DNA of 64,000 nucleotides, taken from the NCBI GenBank assembly GCA_946406115.1, contig OX291545.1, forward strand, positions 10,430,001-10,494,000, written 5' to 3'. The position numbers and the translations under genes were made by a program. Positions 11,886-23,800 of this stretch are shown here, piece after piece. The notes under the pieces are model-generated. The model had not been told where the DNA came from. It saw only the letters and a program-made list of their open reading frames with translations, and ran no database searches. This DNA comes from Apoda limacodes (lineage: Eukaryota > Arthropoda > Insecta > Lepidoptera > Limacodidae). The stretch's first letter is position 1, and each line of letters begins with the position of its first letter.

Positions 11886-12921
11886 GCAATAATTTTTGTC
11901 CCTGGTTCTACCAGTGGGACTGTAACAAGAAAATTAATAGTTTTTTTATCACAATTGATCGTAAACAGTGTCATTACTCACACGGGCTTTTTCTTTATAA
12001 ATTTTATTTTACAGACGTGATAGTTTTTTTCAAAACATTAATTTTGAAATCTTCAACTAGAAACGGCTTTATCTCCAAAACTATTGATTGACGACTAGTA
12101 GTTTCTATACAGAAGTGATAGATCTCATCAAGATTTTCATTTCGGATGACAGTTGTCAAACTAGAAACGGCTTTATCTCGATAACTTTTGATCGTAGACT
12201 AGTAGTTTCTTTACAGAAGTGATAGATCTCATCAAGATCTTAATTTCGGATGACAGCTGTCAAACTAAAAACTGCTTTATCTCCGTAACTTTTGATCGTA
12301 GACTAGTAGTTTCTTTACAGAAGTGATAGATCTCATCAAGATCTTCATTTCGGATGACAGCTGTCAAACTAAAAACTGCTTTATCTCCGTAACTTTTGAT
12401 CGTAGACTAGTAGTTTCTTTACAGAAGTGATAGATCTCATCAAGATCTTCATTTCGGATGACAGTTGTCAAACTAGAAACGGCTTTATCTCCGAAACTAT
12501 TGAACGTAGACTAGTAATTTTTTTACAGAAGTGATAGATCTCATCAAGATCTTCATTTTGGATGACAGCTGTCAAACTAGAAACGGCTTTATCTCCGTAA
12601 CTTTTGATTTTAGACTAGTAGTTTCTTTACAGAAGTGATAGATCTAATCAAGATCTTCATTTCGGATGACAGCTGTCAAACTAAAAACTGTTTTATCTCC
12701 GTAACTTTTGATCGTAGACTAGTAGTTTCTTTACAGAAGTGATAGATCTCATCAAGATCATCATTTCAGATTTTGACGAAATTGATCACTTCTGTAAAGT
12801 AAAATTTACAAAGAAAAAGCCCGTGGTAGTAATGACACTGTTTACGAGCAAGTGTGATAAAAAACTATCCATTATCTTGTTACAGTCCTACTACATTTAG
12901 AACCAGAGACAAAATAATTGC
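11886..12921. repeat. Inner inverted arms bracketing the tandem array
   Basis: The left arm 11886-12022 contains 'cctggttcta', 'ggactgtaacaag', 'cgtaaacagtgtcattact' and 'cacgggctttttctttataa'. The right arm 12784-12921 is its reverse complement with modest divergence. They may be the ends of an element nested in the outer one, or its sub-terminal repeats. Confidence 0.65.
12050..12775 (+). repeat. Tandem array, 104-bp monomer, about 7 copies
   Basis: The landmark 'gatagatct' recurs at 12117, 12221, 12325, 12429, 12533, 12637 and 12741, a steady 104-base period. Each unit has 'gtagactagtagtttct', 'gatctcatcaagatc' (a short palindrome) and 'gacagctgtcaaact'. A related array with a 104-105-base period lies at 61550-62225. 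Confidence 0.9.
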
Positions 12922-13258
12922 AATATATCAATATACAATGAAATTCAACCCTGGCCAGCTAAGGAATCCGTGGCAACCGACAAAGACAAAGTATCTTGAG
13001 TCGCTTGTTGCATCTTCAAGCCTCTTCACGTCGCGTCTCGTCGCGTCACGTCTCTGTCTGAGCCGACCCTAAGACAACCTTTAGGGAGCCATAAACGAAT
13101 AAAGATTTCTATGTATGTATATCGAGATGCATATTGTATTTCTAAATTCTATGAAGATTTTGTGTGTTTGTAAAATTTATATCTACTAGGACTTCATAAG
13201 TCACGAGGAGTTGTATGAAATAAACAAAGATAACTTCCAACAAATAACTTTTTAACAA

Positions 13259-13264
13259 TTTATT
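13259..13264 (-). promoter_or_regulatory. Candidate poly(A) signal of opsin-like copy A
   Basis: AATAAA on the minus strand about 260 bases past the stop codon at 13525. It is the clearest hexamer in the expected 3' UTR. Confidence 0.4.
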
Positions 13265-13524
13265 TTATAATTATTTATAGATACTTTCTTTACAACCAAA
13301 GAAATCGTCTATTACTAATACATAAAGAGCAGCACTAGAGGTTTGGTTCGAAACGGGAGCTTTCGAAAACATTATCTTGGTAAACCTCCAATAAACCCTG
13401 TAACTTGTCCCTAACTTCTTCGCTTGTACCAAATTTCTTCGTGATCCAATTGCAGAAGTCTCTCCAATCTCTTCTCGGTTCTCCTGATCACACAGCAAAG
13501 TAGCCTCCGATTCCCTCTATGTCT

Positions 13525-16500
13525 CTAAGCTTGGTAGTATCGCTTGGCGCGATCTGGACGCAATAAAGCATAGTCTTTCCGCACTCGACCTAGAAGTGCC
13601 GCTCGGATTCGCTCGTCTGTAATAAGGTAGACCAGCACAGGAACGCACGTTGATGCCTGAAATCCAATTCAAAAGTGGTTAGGAAAGCGGAGGACTAGCC
13701 CACTGTCGCGCATTTGGAAAAGGCAGTTTTATTTAATGTGTTTCACTTTTGGATTTAAATCTTTACGTTTGCTCATTGAGTCATTATTTTTCCAGCTGTT
13801 CATTAAGGGGAAAGAGTAGCAAAATTTTAACGTTTTGTTTGACTTATGCAGCAGATTTCAGCTTTTATAGAAAATCTACCGTACCACATGGTTTGCATGC
13901 ATAGTTCATAAGCCCATGGAGGTAGGTAATATTATGATTGGGATTCCTATATGTACAAGTCGCCACCTTGCCTCTGTGTTGGACGCCCCACTGCAAGATC
14001 ACAGGCATCCTTGGAGAAAGAGGCTTAGGCCATAGTCCACCATCCACCATTTTACATAAGTTTACCTCAGAAGCAACAGGCGTAAGCAGGGCTAATGCAG
14101 GAGGCACATGCGGACGGTAACCGAAGATCATGGCTGGAAACCACTGCCAGCAGGCCAGGACGGCTGCAGGGATCCACAGCGCCAACGTTGTGATGCACAG
14201 CGCATGAATGCTCTGTCACAAAATGTTTAATACAGTAAATTGCCGCTATTTTTATGAATACTCTTGTAATGTGAACTAAAACAAAGTTAAGTACTTATAA
14301 TGCTTTACACACTTACTACAGCGCCACAAACTTTTCTGACCCGGTTGTCGAAAATCAAAACTACAGTCGCCATATTGAAATGGTGAAAACTTACAGCGAC
14401 GCTAGCGGCCATACACCGAGCCAAAAAAGTTTGTTTCACTGTACCTATTTATCTCTCAATAAAAAAACAAACAGAAATTATTGAGAAAATGATAAAAGAG
14501 AAAATAAGGGGTATGCCCTTCAAGATTTTGAAATCAAAAAAATTAACCTTCGTCAGCCTTTTCTGCTCCTTTTGTTGTTCACTTCTATAGTATATCGTTT
14601 CCAATCTGACAGCTTTACCAATATAGAAGAATCTGAAAGTCAATCTAAATGGTGAATTCATTAAGGTGTATGCTAAGTATATTACATAATGTATCATATG
14701 CTACAGAACAGTTATAGAGATACTTACATGGTAACTACAGGAGCTACGCAACAAATGAGGACATAAGGCACGATGAAACCTAGCTGCTTAGCGCCAGAGG
14801 CTAAGGATGGCCACAGTAAAGTGCAAGTGGTGCTAGTAATGTCGCAGGAGTACACACCGTACCCAAACAATGGGGGAGTGGAAAACACAAAGGCGCAAAT
14901 CCAACATACACTTATCAGAATCCAATACATGCGCAGACAAGGAGTTCTCTCTGTAACAATAAGTAGGTAGGCTATTACTGAATATAATATCCTTTACAAT
15001 TCAGCTTTAGTTAGGCTAATGAAATTGTTGTGCTCTTATGATATTACTAGCTTTTGTTAGGGGCTCTGCCGGGGTTAAATTTGGTTAAGGCCGGTATACA
15101 CGACAACGATTTACCGATAATGATTTGACTGCGCAGTCCGCGCCACAAATAAAGCCAATTACGGCTATAACGACATGAGAAGTGTACGATACACAACAAA
15201 AATAAATCCTGTCGTATCTCTTGATCTAGTCAAAAGGATTTTACATCTACAAATCCTTCCAGAATCAGTTCACCTCATTGCTTTGTTACAGTGCGTTTTT
15301 TCTTACACTTGACTAACTACTGAAAATTGTCTATTTAAATCGGAACTTTTTACAGCTTTTTAACTCAAAGATAGTTTAGTTTTAATTAAATTAATTGTAT
15401 AATAATTGTATTTTTACAATTGGTTCAGAAGTTGTAAAAAATTACCCCCCTACAAACAAACAATCAAGTAAATTTACCTCTTTATAATATTAGTATGGAT
15501 TAGTCTTATAATAGAAGTTTTGTTAGGTTTTGCAAAAAAAAAAAATTAAACCCTTTCCCATTTTTGTGTACAGTAGGGATTTACAACTATGTTTACAACA
15601 AACCTTGTCTATAGAATCTGGCTAGTAAATATCTCTCCAAAACAAGTACAAGTAATGCAACCATTTGGAATACACCAAGAAATTGGTTAAGAAAAGCATG
15701 CAGCTGGCAACACGCAGAGCCAAACAGCCATCTAAAACAAAAAAACGGTCGAGACAAGTAGATTGCAAGTCGGACTCGAGAACCGAGGCATAGAGGTCAT
15801 ACATGGTCATACAGGCCGCATCAGGATGCCGTGTTGCTCTATGCACCTTGGCTCCGAATCACGTAAACAGCTTTATAACATTTATTTACTAGCGCCATCT
15901 AGTTATCTTTTAAAACTAAACCTCAATTAAATGTCATTTAACGTAAGGATCAGCTCACATCGAGACACGTGGCGTGTGACGCGGTGCGCTAATTTTAACA
16001 GAGCGATACAATACAGAATTTCTTTACTATACAAATTCTAGTGATAGCGAGACAGCGAACTAGATACGTGTATGTGGTAAAAAAACATAGGTGTGTGAAT
16101 TGAAGTGAGCTTTTTTTCAAGATCGGATATTTTGAAAACAAATAAATTGGCAAAAATTCTTTGATTTCGATACCACAATTCTTTTGGGTTGCCGAGAGTG
16201 CTAGAGCAAACACTTAATAGCGGATCCAATATAGCATATATTCTGTAACCTAATCCAATCATATATGTAAAATGACCATTCTTCTTTACGATACAAAATG
16301 GCTAATATTGTGCCGATAGCTTTGTCAGGGTAATTCTTTTGCCTGCCATGAAGTACCTCGAAATACTCCATGTCGCTTTATTACACAACGCAAAGTCTCG
16401 TGCGAACAACTAACTTCGCATTGCGTCTCGGTGTAAATTGACCCTAAGAAAGTACATGTAACTGATTTTCTTATTAATGCAGACTATTTTCGTCAGAAAG

Positions 16501-18522
16501 GCTGCTATGAGATGATATAAGGCCTCTAACCTAAGATAGCACCCAGGACCCACAGCTTTAAAGTGCTACCCTTATCATTATTATCTCCAAAACACGGAGG
16601 AGTTTAGGAAAATGTGCCTCGATTTTTAACACGAACCCAACTCGCATGACCAGCTTTTAGTATTTATTATTTTTTATACTTACACTACGAACATTCTAAA
16701 TTTGAAGCTTGTACTTATGATTGACCGTTTTTATGATAGAGCACAAAACAACAAAAACTTTTAATTTTTTTATTATTTGCTGAGAAATCTGCCACAATAA
16801 CACATATTCTACCTACTAGTACTTCGGTTTACAAGATAGAAATAACCCCTTAAAGGTCGGACAGACAGGCAGACAGAGAGCGTAGGCTTAAAATTATAGG
16901 GCTCCGTTGACACCCTTTGGGCACGCAACCCTCAAAACACTATTGCCATGTTGCATTTTGATAATCAAATGTATGGTAAAGAAGCAGTTACATACTCACC
17001 TTTTTGCAATTGCAGACGACCCAGAAAAAGGAAACCCCAGTAGGTTTCTGCCAAGTGACGCTGAACATAGATTTAACACTAAGAGGTGACTTTTGAATAT
17101 AAGCAGGTGACTGTGGATGAAAGTAATGAAGAGCCAGCTGTTGAGCAGCACCCCGAACACACCTGACGAACGTTATATAATTTAGCAACCACAACATTAT
17201 ATATACATGCAGTGTACGGCCATTTTTAAACTAATTATTCAAAACATTAATATACGTAAAAAAATATTTTTTTACAAACAAGCTTTTATTAGACCAGTTT
17301 ATTATTTAAGACCTGAGTAATTGTCAAGAAAAATCAAATGAGCCGAAATACGATGGCATTGCGTCGTTTCATTACAGAGTTCCTATGACCACCTTCCAGC
17401 TCCATCATCAGACCCTGGTTACCATTGAAAGACAAACTACTCGTCAAGACGATTCAACTATTAAGAGGTCGTGTATGAAACTCCTTGGATCAACTTTGAT
17501 AAATATTGAAAAATACCTACTAAGAATCTTTTATAACCAAAACCGATGACCTTTTTTAAGTTAAAATTCAAAGAGGTATTCAGAGAATTTAAGAGATGGT
17601 GGCAAATTAATTTTGTATGAAAACAACAGTACTGCGTGGCATTTGCGATAAACTAAACTTTAACCTAAACTAAACTAAAATTTGCTGATGAGTAGGTCCT
17701 TGTTTCGATTCCTAGTAGCGACAAGAAAAATTTACAAACTGAATAATAATACTGATAATTAATAGGAAATATTTTTGGGTATTACACACACCGCTATCTG
17801 GGTCAAACTTAGCAAAACTTGTGCTATGGATACCAGATAACGGATACAAATACATATACATATATACTTTTTTTTGGAAAAAGGTTATACATAGAAAACG
17901 CTCAGTCTCAAGAGAAACACAAATGTTTGTCTTGTGTGAGAATCGAACACATAACCCTCGATCCAGCAGTCAGCACTCTTTACCCACTGAGCCACGGTTG
18001 TGTCGAGTCTGTGCCTGATAAACGGTAATAGTAAGGTTATTGCGAGCAGTCTCGAGCGCTCCGGACTCGGGCTTTGTAAAGAGGTATTAGTTCCCGAGAC
18101 CCGTAAAAGTATACTGGCGTGCTCGAGACTATTGCTAATAAGCTTCCTGGCCCATATACGTTTGGGACGGAATATCATTGGTTTCAGGTCAATATTACGA
18201 GCATTATTAACCGTTCTGTCTGCACAACAGTTTCTGTCTGACATTTAAATAATAAATCAAAAGTACTTACTTAAAATTAAAAAATAAATAAGTGTAACAA
18301 ACATTTTTGACCCGGTGGTGCCTGTCGCTAGAGTCTCGTAAGTTCACATCATTTTAATATGGCGACTGTAGTTTTGATGTTTGACCACCGGGTCAGATAA
18401 CCTTGTTGCTCTATAGCACACTTACCGAACACAAAAAGACACGCTCCTAGCAACGTTTTGTAAGAGCTATCGAAATAATACCAAGGACACTCATCTTCAT
18501 GGTAGCCAAACTGAGTTTGCAT
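13525..18522 (-). CDS. Opsin-like GPCR, copy A, complete; lacks retinal lysine
   Basis: Seven minus-strand exons, each with AG/GT borders, join without a stop: 18426-18522 (ATG at 18520), 17000-17162, 15604-15731, 14728-14950, 14548-14632, 14066-14212 and 13525-13656. They total 975 bases, 324 residues. Helices 1-2 include GVLLNSWLFITF and HLLVLNLCSASLGRN. Helix 3 has the WLFGSACC cysteine and LVLERY, the E/DRY box. The second loop has YSCDITSTTC. Helix 6 has LALWIPAAV (WxP). Helix 7 has CVPVLVYLITDER. Layout, length and these motifs fit opsins. Counting ten residues back from the helix 7 tyrosine, the position of K296 is a glutamate (last codon of exon 6, 14066-14068); aligning on the proline instead gives serine. 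No lysine is present either way, so ordinary retinal attachment is not expected. Lepidopteran 'unclassified' opsins with such a change have been reported, as I recall. Membrane receptor; ligand unknown. Confidence 0.85.
14317..14443. mobile_element. Small MITE in opsin-like copy A intron
   Basis: A 127-base element with 28-base inverted ends: 'tacagcgccacaaacttttc' and the reverse complement of 'tacagtgaaacaaactttttt'. Related copies lie at 18296-18420 (diverged) and 47814-47900. It sits between exons 5 and 6. Confidence 0.65.
15947..16444. mobile_element. Harbinger-like MITE in opsin-like copy A intron
   Basis: The ends 'ggatcagctcacatcgagac' and the reverse complement of 'gggtcaatttacaccgagac' are inverted. 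They match the ends of the 11441-13069 element. TAA lies on both sides (15944-15946, 16445-16447). No coding potential. It sits between exons 2 and 3. Confidence 0.65.
17931..18003 (-). repeat. tRNA-derived SINE head
   Basis: The minus strand reads 'cgtggctcagtgggtaaag' and then 'gtgttcgattctcacac'. These look like the A-box and B-box (GTTCGATTC) of a tRNA-like RNA polymerase III promoter. No cloverleaf with proper acceptor pairing was confirmed, so it is treated as a SINE, not a tRNA gene. It lies in the first intron of opsin-like copy A. Confidence 0.5.
18296..18420. mobile_element. Diverged MITE copy next to opsin-like exon 1
   Basis: Has 'aacaaacatttttgacccgg', 'atatggcgactgtagttttg' and 'gaccaccgggtcag', the same features as the MITE at 14317-14443. 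It ends just inside the intron that follows exon 1 of opsin-like copy A. Confidence 0.5.
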
Positions 18523-18529
18523 TGTCAGG

Positions 18530-20060
18530 CATGAAAAACTGATATTTTAAGATATACCCAATATTCAAAACGTTACTATAGATTTTTACAAATTAGATAA
18601 GATTTTCTCAACGGACGTCCAGATAGGACCAGTTGTCACGGAAACTGTAGAAACCGACTAACCAACAGGATTTCTAGACAAAAGAAAGGCATCAGGTTAC
18701 TGGATCCCTTCACTACATTGTGCAAATCATTAGGAGCGTGAACGTATGAGACAATCCGATTTTATGTAGCGTTGCACTTACTGAGACATACTGGTAAGTA
18801 ACTTCACAGTGGGGCCAACTTAAGGCATTATATCTTAGATTCAGGGTAAAATTAGTCACAAAAATCATTTTTTTTAGGTAATGTTTAGGTAGAAATTGAG
18901 GTAAATATATACTTATTGGGCACGAGCTACTTGCGCATATCTTAATCGATAAAAAAGCATCCCTATACACAACTGAAATGCAAAAATCTGAGGAATAGAG
19001 TAGGTTTTCGTAAAAAAAAATTTTGAAAAAAACCAAAAAGTAAATTAGTAACCGAGTGCTATAAATTTGATGTTGATGTTTTATTTATCCCTGCGGAAAG
19101 GCCAAGTAGTACAGCCATGTCTTCAGTATTATACATATAGGTATATATGATTTATTTATTTTTATTTAAGATGATAGTTGAGTGTTCCAGTATGTAAAGT
19201 ATAAAACAAAAAATTGGTACAAAAATTAGGGACCATAAAAAAAGTACTACATTGGCGACATTTCATTCTGGCACTCGCCGGCCGCTTCCGCTTCGTGCGG
19301 CTCGTGCGCTATTAAAAAATACAACCAACAGCTCTTCGCTACGCTACTCGCTACCTAGCTTTTTCTGCAAGAACATATCTAAAGAACAAAAAGGCTAGGA
19401 CAAAGCTGGGTAGCGAGGAGCGTAGCGACGAACAGCTCGTTGTATTTTATGAATAGCGAAACAAAACTCGAATGGCATTTATAAAACTTGGTACTGTACG
19501 GTATTGCTTTATTTATTAATGCGAACCGCCAAAATAATGATTATTAAGATCTTTAACTTATAAAATTTATTAGACATAGGTGATTGGTTTTTAAAAATAT
19601 CTGGGGGCAAGGTACGTATATACGGTAGTTCCCCTGCCAAGACTAGCCAAGCGAAGCGCAAGGGCACTAGCTACCTTTACTCGAAGCGCTTGGTTTTTTT
19701 AACCCTCATAACTTGGGTGTGGATTATACCAGATAAACAAAATTCTCGGGATATCATGTCAAGTGGACTTATATTAAACATATAAAGGTTTAATTTAGAT
19801 TTTATTTATATCTAAAAAAACCCGATTTTGTGACTGACTCACTCACTGATGATCATCAAAATTCTTAGAGTACTTCTTGTATGTAAGTAAGTATAAGTAC
19901 ACAAACAATAAAAAAATATAAAACGGAACTTTTACCCCCCAACCCCTTAAACTAGGGTATGGTAGTTTGTATGAGACTTCCGCAAATTTCGAGAAAGAGG
20001 TGATGAATAATTATAGGGACTCCTTGTTGTAAATATTATAATACATATTTCAGAATCAGA
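18530..20060. other. Intergenic, upstream of opsin-like copy A
   Basis: No gene seen. It would hold the promoter of opsin-like copy A. The only clear structure is the hairpin at 19305-19450. Confidence 0.35.
19305..19450. repeat. Fold-back hairpin
   Basis: The left arm 'cagctcttcgctacgctact' with 'cgctacctagct' pairs with the right arm 'agctgggtagcgaggagcgt' with 'agcgacgaacagctcg'. The arms are about 45 bases and the spacer about 45. The middle of each arm is nearly perfect. Probably a small MITE. Confidence 0.6.
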
Positions 20061-20074
20061 GATCTAAAAATTAT

Positions 20075-20600
20075 ACAAGTATGAAGCTGCCGTCCAAAAA
20101 ATTTGGTGTACTCAACAGAGTGCACCCAGATACTAGCTCTGTTGAATGACGGGCCGCGAGAATCGTCAACGATCCTAAACTCAAAAGCCGTATCGAACAC
20201 TTAAGTCTGAGGGAAGACTTGACTCCCTGTGTGTGTTCTACCGCTTGTATAATGATATGTGTTCTGTGGAATTGTTCAAAATGATGCCCAAGGCTACCTT
20301 CTACCATCGCACCGCTCGCCATCTTCAGAGAATTCGTCCTCAGACCTTAGAACCTAAATGTATCACGTACAGTGTGGTTTCAGAGAATCTTCCTCCCGCG
20401 AACGTTTAGTTGTGGAATGAGCTCCCTGCCAAAGTTTTCTCTAAAGACTACAGTATGGGGTTCTTCAAAGAGAAGTTTTAGATTTTTAAAGGATTAGCAA
20501 CACGCTAGTGATGACCCGGGCGTTGCAAGCCTCCATAGGCGGCGGTAACCACTTACCATCAGGCGGACCGTAAGCTAGTTTACAACCTTAGTAGCACTAA
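20075..20600 (+). pseudogene. CR1-like non-LTR retrotransposon 3' end
   Basis: Broken frames give RAARIVNDPKL, FKMMPKATFY, LPPANV and WNELPAKVFSKDYSMGFFKE, the end of a non-LTR reverse transcriptase ORF. It is followed by the 3' sequence 'ggcgttgcaagcctccatag' and 'accatcaggcggaccgtaag'. The same tail occurs at 28130-28880 (plus) and 44470-44735 (minus). Inactive, with 5' truncation as is typical. Confidence 0.7.
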
Positions 20601-20609
20601 AAAAAATGC

Positions 20610-22560
20610 ACACAGACTTCTTATTATATTATACCTACGTTTCTCAGGTTTTTTAAAAAAATCACTCCTCAAACCCTTAAATTAGTGGATTAAACCTAAA
20701 ATTAGGGGATAAAAGTGTATATTGAGCTTTCGTCAGGTTTCAGAATATCACTACATTATTAAGATGTCTATGACATGCATTGTCTATTAACTTTACGTTA
20801 ATGTGTAGAACAACGATGAAGATCATAACGATCAACGAAAATGGACAATGCATGTCAGAGTCATCTCGGAATCAGATTTGAATTGCTCCACAGGTATCAA
20901 AAACAGATCTAGACTAATGAATTAAGCTGTAAGAACAAACCGCGTTTCTGAACGTTTCATTATGTTTTTTTAGTGGAATTAAAAAAAACCTTTTGCGTGC
21001 TAGGGGATAAAGTGAACTTTTGCGCGCAGATTAACATTCAAGTCTCCTTTTGTAGATACCTACTTCATTTTGAAAATTAAATATTTGCAATCATAGTAAA
21101 AATTACTTTGTTTTACATTCAGCAGTATTAAATTTAAATCACTTAATTGATTTTGTTTGCCAATAGCGTCTGGCAAAGACACACTCAACGCTTTGTGACG
21201 TAAATAAACTGTAGAGCATAAATAGCTTCGGTTACATTATGCAATAAATTAATACTACGATAAACCCTGGTTGGCCCGAACAGTTATAGGTACATGATGA
21301 GCAAAACTGTTATCCTTGGTTCAATTGTCAAGACCCAAAATATATACCAATCAAAGTTCTCAAGTCAAGAGAGTTTAAAATGTCTGAAATGCCAAATCAG
21401 AAAAATTTACCTTTTACACTCATCGGCCATTTTGCCATTTCACCGATCGTATTCCGTTCCACAAACGTGATAGGTGGGTGAACAAACCAGATTCGAGTCA
21501 TATTGGTTGACCCTTACCGGGTCGAACTAATCGAACTCTGAACCTTTATTGACATGGTAGCCGCACGCTCTCTCTCTCTCTATCTGTCTCTACAACTGCG
21601 TCACTGGTTCATTTTATTATCTACATACCTATGTATATTCTTACACCTATAGGGTAGAACATTTAATACGAGTTAGCAAGGCAAGTTACGTTAAACTTTA
21701 AAGCCTAAATTTTAATCGGCTGTTACAAATTTAGGAAAAATGGAACGGTTAACAAAATAAAATGAAATTGTCACAATGCTTTCTTATATGCCTAATTATG
21801 CCATTCGATCCTCTATATGGAAATCAGACCAACTGAGGCAAGAATATAAATGATAGAAATCGAAAAAAAAACTTTCGATTATGTTGGAACATTTGGATTA
21901 GTCTTTTAGTTTCCTAGTCTTTTAATCTTTTACAGAAAAGCGCCATAATTTTGTGACAGACATGACGAAACTATAAGGATACGTAACCCTAAAAACGACT
22001 GACTAATTAATGAATTTGATAAATAAGTTGAAGGAACCCTAACTAACAGAGATGGTGCAAACCAAATCTAGATAACTACTTATAGGTAATATGATTATTT
22101 TTAACTTGAAAGCGTGTTGATGCTTGCCAATATCATTTCTACCGAGCTGAGGCACGTGCAATCGTATCTTTGAGTGCTATCGCTGCGTGTATGTCGCCTA
22201 CTTGACTTTTGTACAAGCACATGCTATTATAAACGCATCCAACAACTTTGCTTTCATGAATTATTGACAGTGAACTCTCAGAGACCATTAGAAAGTAACG
22301 TAGAAAGGTAAAATGCTTATTAGTACGTCGTAGACTTAGTTAATCTCAATCTTATATACTGGAACGAGCAATTCTTGTACACATATATATATATATATAT
22401 AATACGTATCTCGAAAACAGCTGCTCGTTTGAATGAAATTTCGTATTAAAATAGAGTTTTGCTTCTTAAGTTTACATTTTAACAGTTGTATTTTTTGGAA
22501 AAACACGATTTAAATAAAAACACTTTAAAAAAAACGAGCAGAGCTTGGTACTAGGTACTA
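20610..22560. other. Intergenic without recognisable gene
   Basis: AT-rich sequence with a short TC-rich tract at about 21567-21592 and an (AT)n microsatellite near 22381-22401. No exon or RNA gene could be supported. Confidence 0.4.
22381..22401. repeat. (AT)n microsatellite
   Basis: An uninterrupted AT dinucleotide run. Confidence 0.9.
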
Positions 22561-22564
22561 AATA

Positions 22565-22812
22565 TTTTAATCCATCCACACTAATATAATAAATGCGAAA
22601 GTAACTTCGTCTGTCTTGTCTGGCTGTGACCTTTTCACGCTTAAACCGCTGTACCGATAATCATGAAATTTGGCATGGAGATAGTTTGGGTCTTGAAAAT
22701 CTCAAGTGTGATTCGGGTTATTTTCTTTGAAAAAAGAGTTGCCATTGAAATACCACACCAACAACCATATTTACGGCAGATATAGAACTGCGGGCATAAG
22801 CTAGTTGATTAT
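22565..22812 (+). mobile_element. Lep1-type non-autonomous Helitron
   Basis: Begins 'ccacactaatataataaatg' followed by 'cgaaagtaacttcgtctgtc'. It has 'aaaccgctgtaccgat' and 'atgaaatttggcatggag', and ends 'gcgggcataagctagttga'. These are hallmarks of the Lep1 repeat common in Lepidoptera. It is of moderate age. Confidence 0.65.
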
Positions 22813-23276
22813 AATTAGGAACTGCGTTAAGTGAGTATTACACAAAAAAAAAACAAAATTTGCAAGAAAAAAATTAAATAATATTGAAAGTTCTACAAGT
22901 TCTGCCACTCCCACTGATAAACTACTTTTACATAATTTGACTGACTGAATAAATTAATGTTAAGGGGTAAAGTCAGACAAATTCTGCAAACAAGCGGAAT
23001 ATGATCGTAGCATAGGCAAAAGGATTAAATATTAATAACTCGAAAATAATTTTATGTATTGAAATTTCCTAATAACAGTTCTAAGTTTTGTATTAAGTAA
23101 TATCATTATAAAATTTTAGCTAAAAACAAATCGAAAATCGGCAAAAACTATTGTAGTGGCGCCATAAAGCAATCTCAGCACCTCGTTATATCACCACAGC
23201 CTAGATTTAGCCGAAATCGAAGGCTTTTTTGTTATCCCTAAAGACAAGATAAAGTGGCTGATTATACTATCTTCAG

Positions 23277-23800
23277 TATAATCTACCGCAGTGTGTGAAT
23301 ATGGTCTACGCTGTATGTTGTAGCCTTTTCAAAATCCAGCCAAAATTCTGAAGGCTGAAAGTCGTCAAGTCTCTGGACACGTTTCGTGATAACTATTGAG
23401 AACAACTTATAGACGTAGCCTATAGGAGTGTAATCGCCCTGTAACTCTTTAGGACCGCTTTCTATCCGTTTTTGAAGAATAGAACGACGACACAGGCTTC
23501 ATGCATAGTTCCGTGGTGCAGGACAGATTTTCTTCAGCTTCCGCAATTCCGTCAGAACTGGGGTTCCGCGGGCTCTCAACAGCTCCACCGTTCTCAATCG
23601 TTCGTCTTCACCTGGTGCTTTGTTGTTCTTGCTTAAGTTCAGTGGTTAGGGAAGGGTGTCTGTATGTTGTGCTGCAGGCTTTGACGCCTGTAAACAGTAC
23701 AAGTTCTCATAAAAATCTCAAACTTAGAGGGAACGATTCTTTCGTCAAATGTCTTCAGCTTAGTTGGTGGGTTTCTCCCAGGACGTTTTGAAAATACTTT
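23277..23800 (-). pseudogene. RTE-type reverse transcriptase remnant
   Basis: On the minus strand, about 23640 to 23277 reads NKAPGEDERL, ELLRARGTPVLTELRK, then YKLFSIVITKRV, RLDDFQPSEF and YSVDHIHTLR. This is the order of finger and palm motifs in RTE-clade elements. Frameshifts and a stop interrupt it. The stretch 23640-23800 may be preceding linker. Dead copy. Confidence 0.65.

Larger units (their letters stand above)
11441..13069. mobile_element. Harbinger-like inverted-repeat element with internal array
   Basis: The ends are inverted repeats of about 38 bases: 'gggtcggctcataccgagac' at 11441 and the reverse complement of 'gggtcggctcagacagagac' ending at 13069. The trinucleotide TAA flanks both sides (11438-11440 and 13070-13072), fitting the 3-bp target duplication of PIF/Harbinger elements. 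A related short copy lies at 15947-16444 with the same TAA flanks. Inside are a second pair of inverted arms (11886-12022 and 12784-12921) and a tandem array. No transposase is encoded, so it is non-autonomous. Confidence 0.7.

Noticed and set aside
12050..12775. CRISPR-like array
   Set aside because: The repeated unit is continuous with no unique spacers, and the genome is eukaryotic. It is a minisatellite.
13271..13498. Minus-strand open frame beyond the opsin-like stop
   Set aside because: It follows an in-frame stop at 13525 and has no splice link. Likely 3' UTR.
14773..14970. Plus-strand frame inside the opsin-like gene
   Set aside because: Antisense of the helix 4-5 exon, no independent support.
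17931..18003. A functional tRNA gene
   Set aside because: A- and B-box-like sequences exist, but acceptor-stem pairing was not found. Better seen as SINE head.
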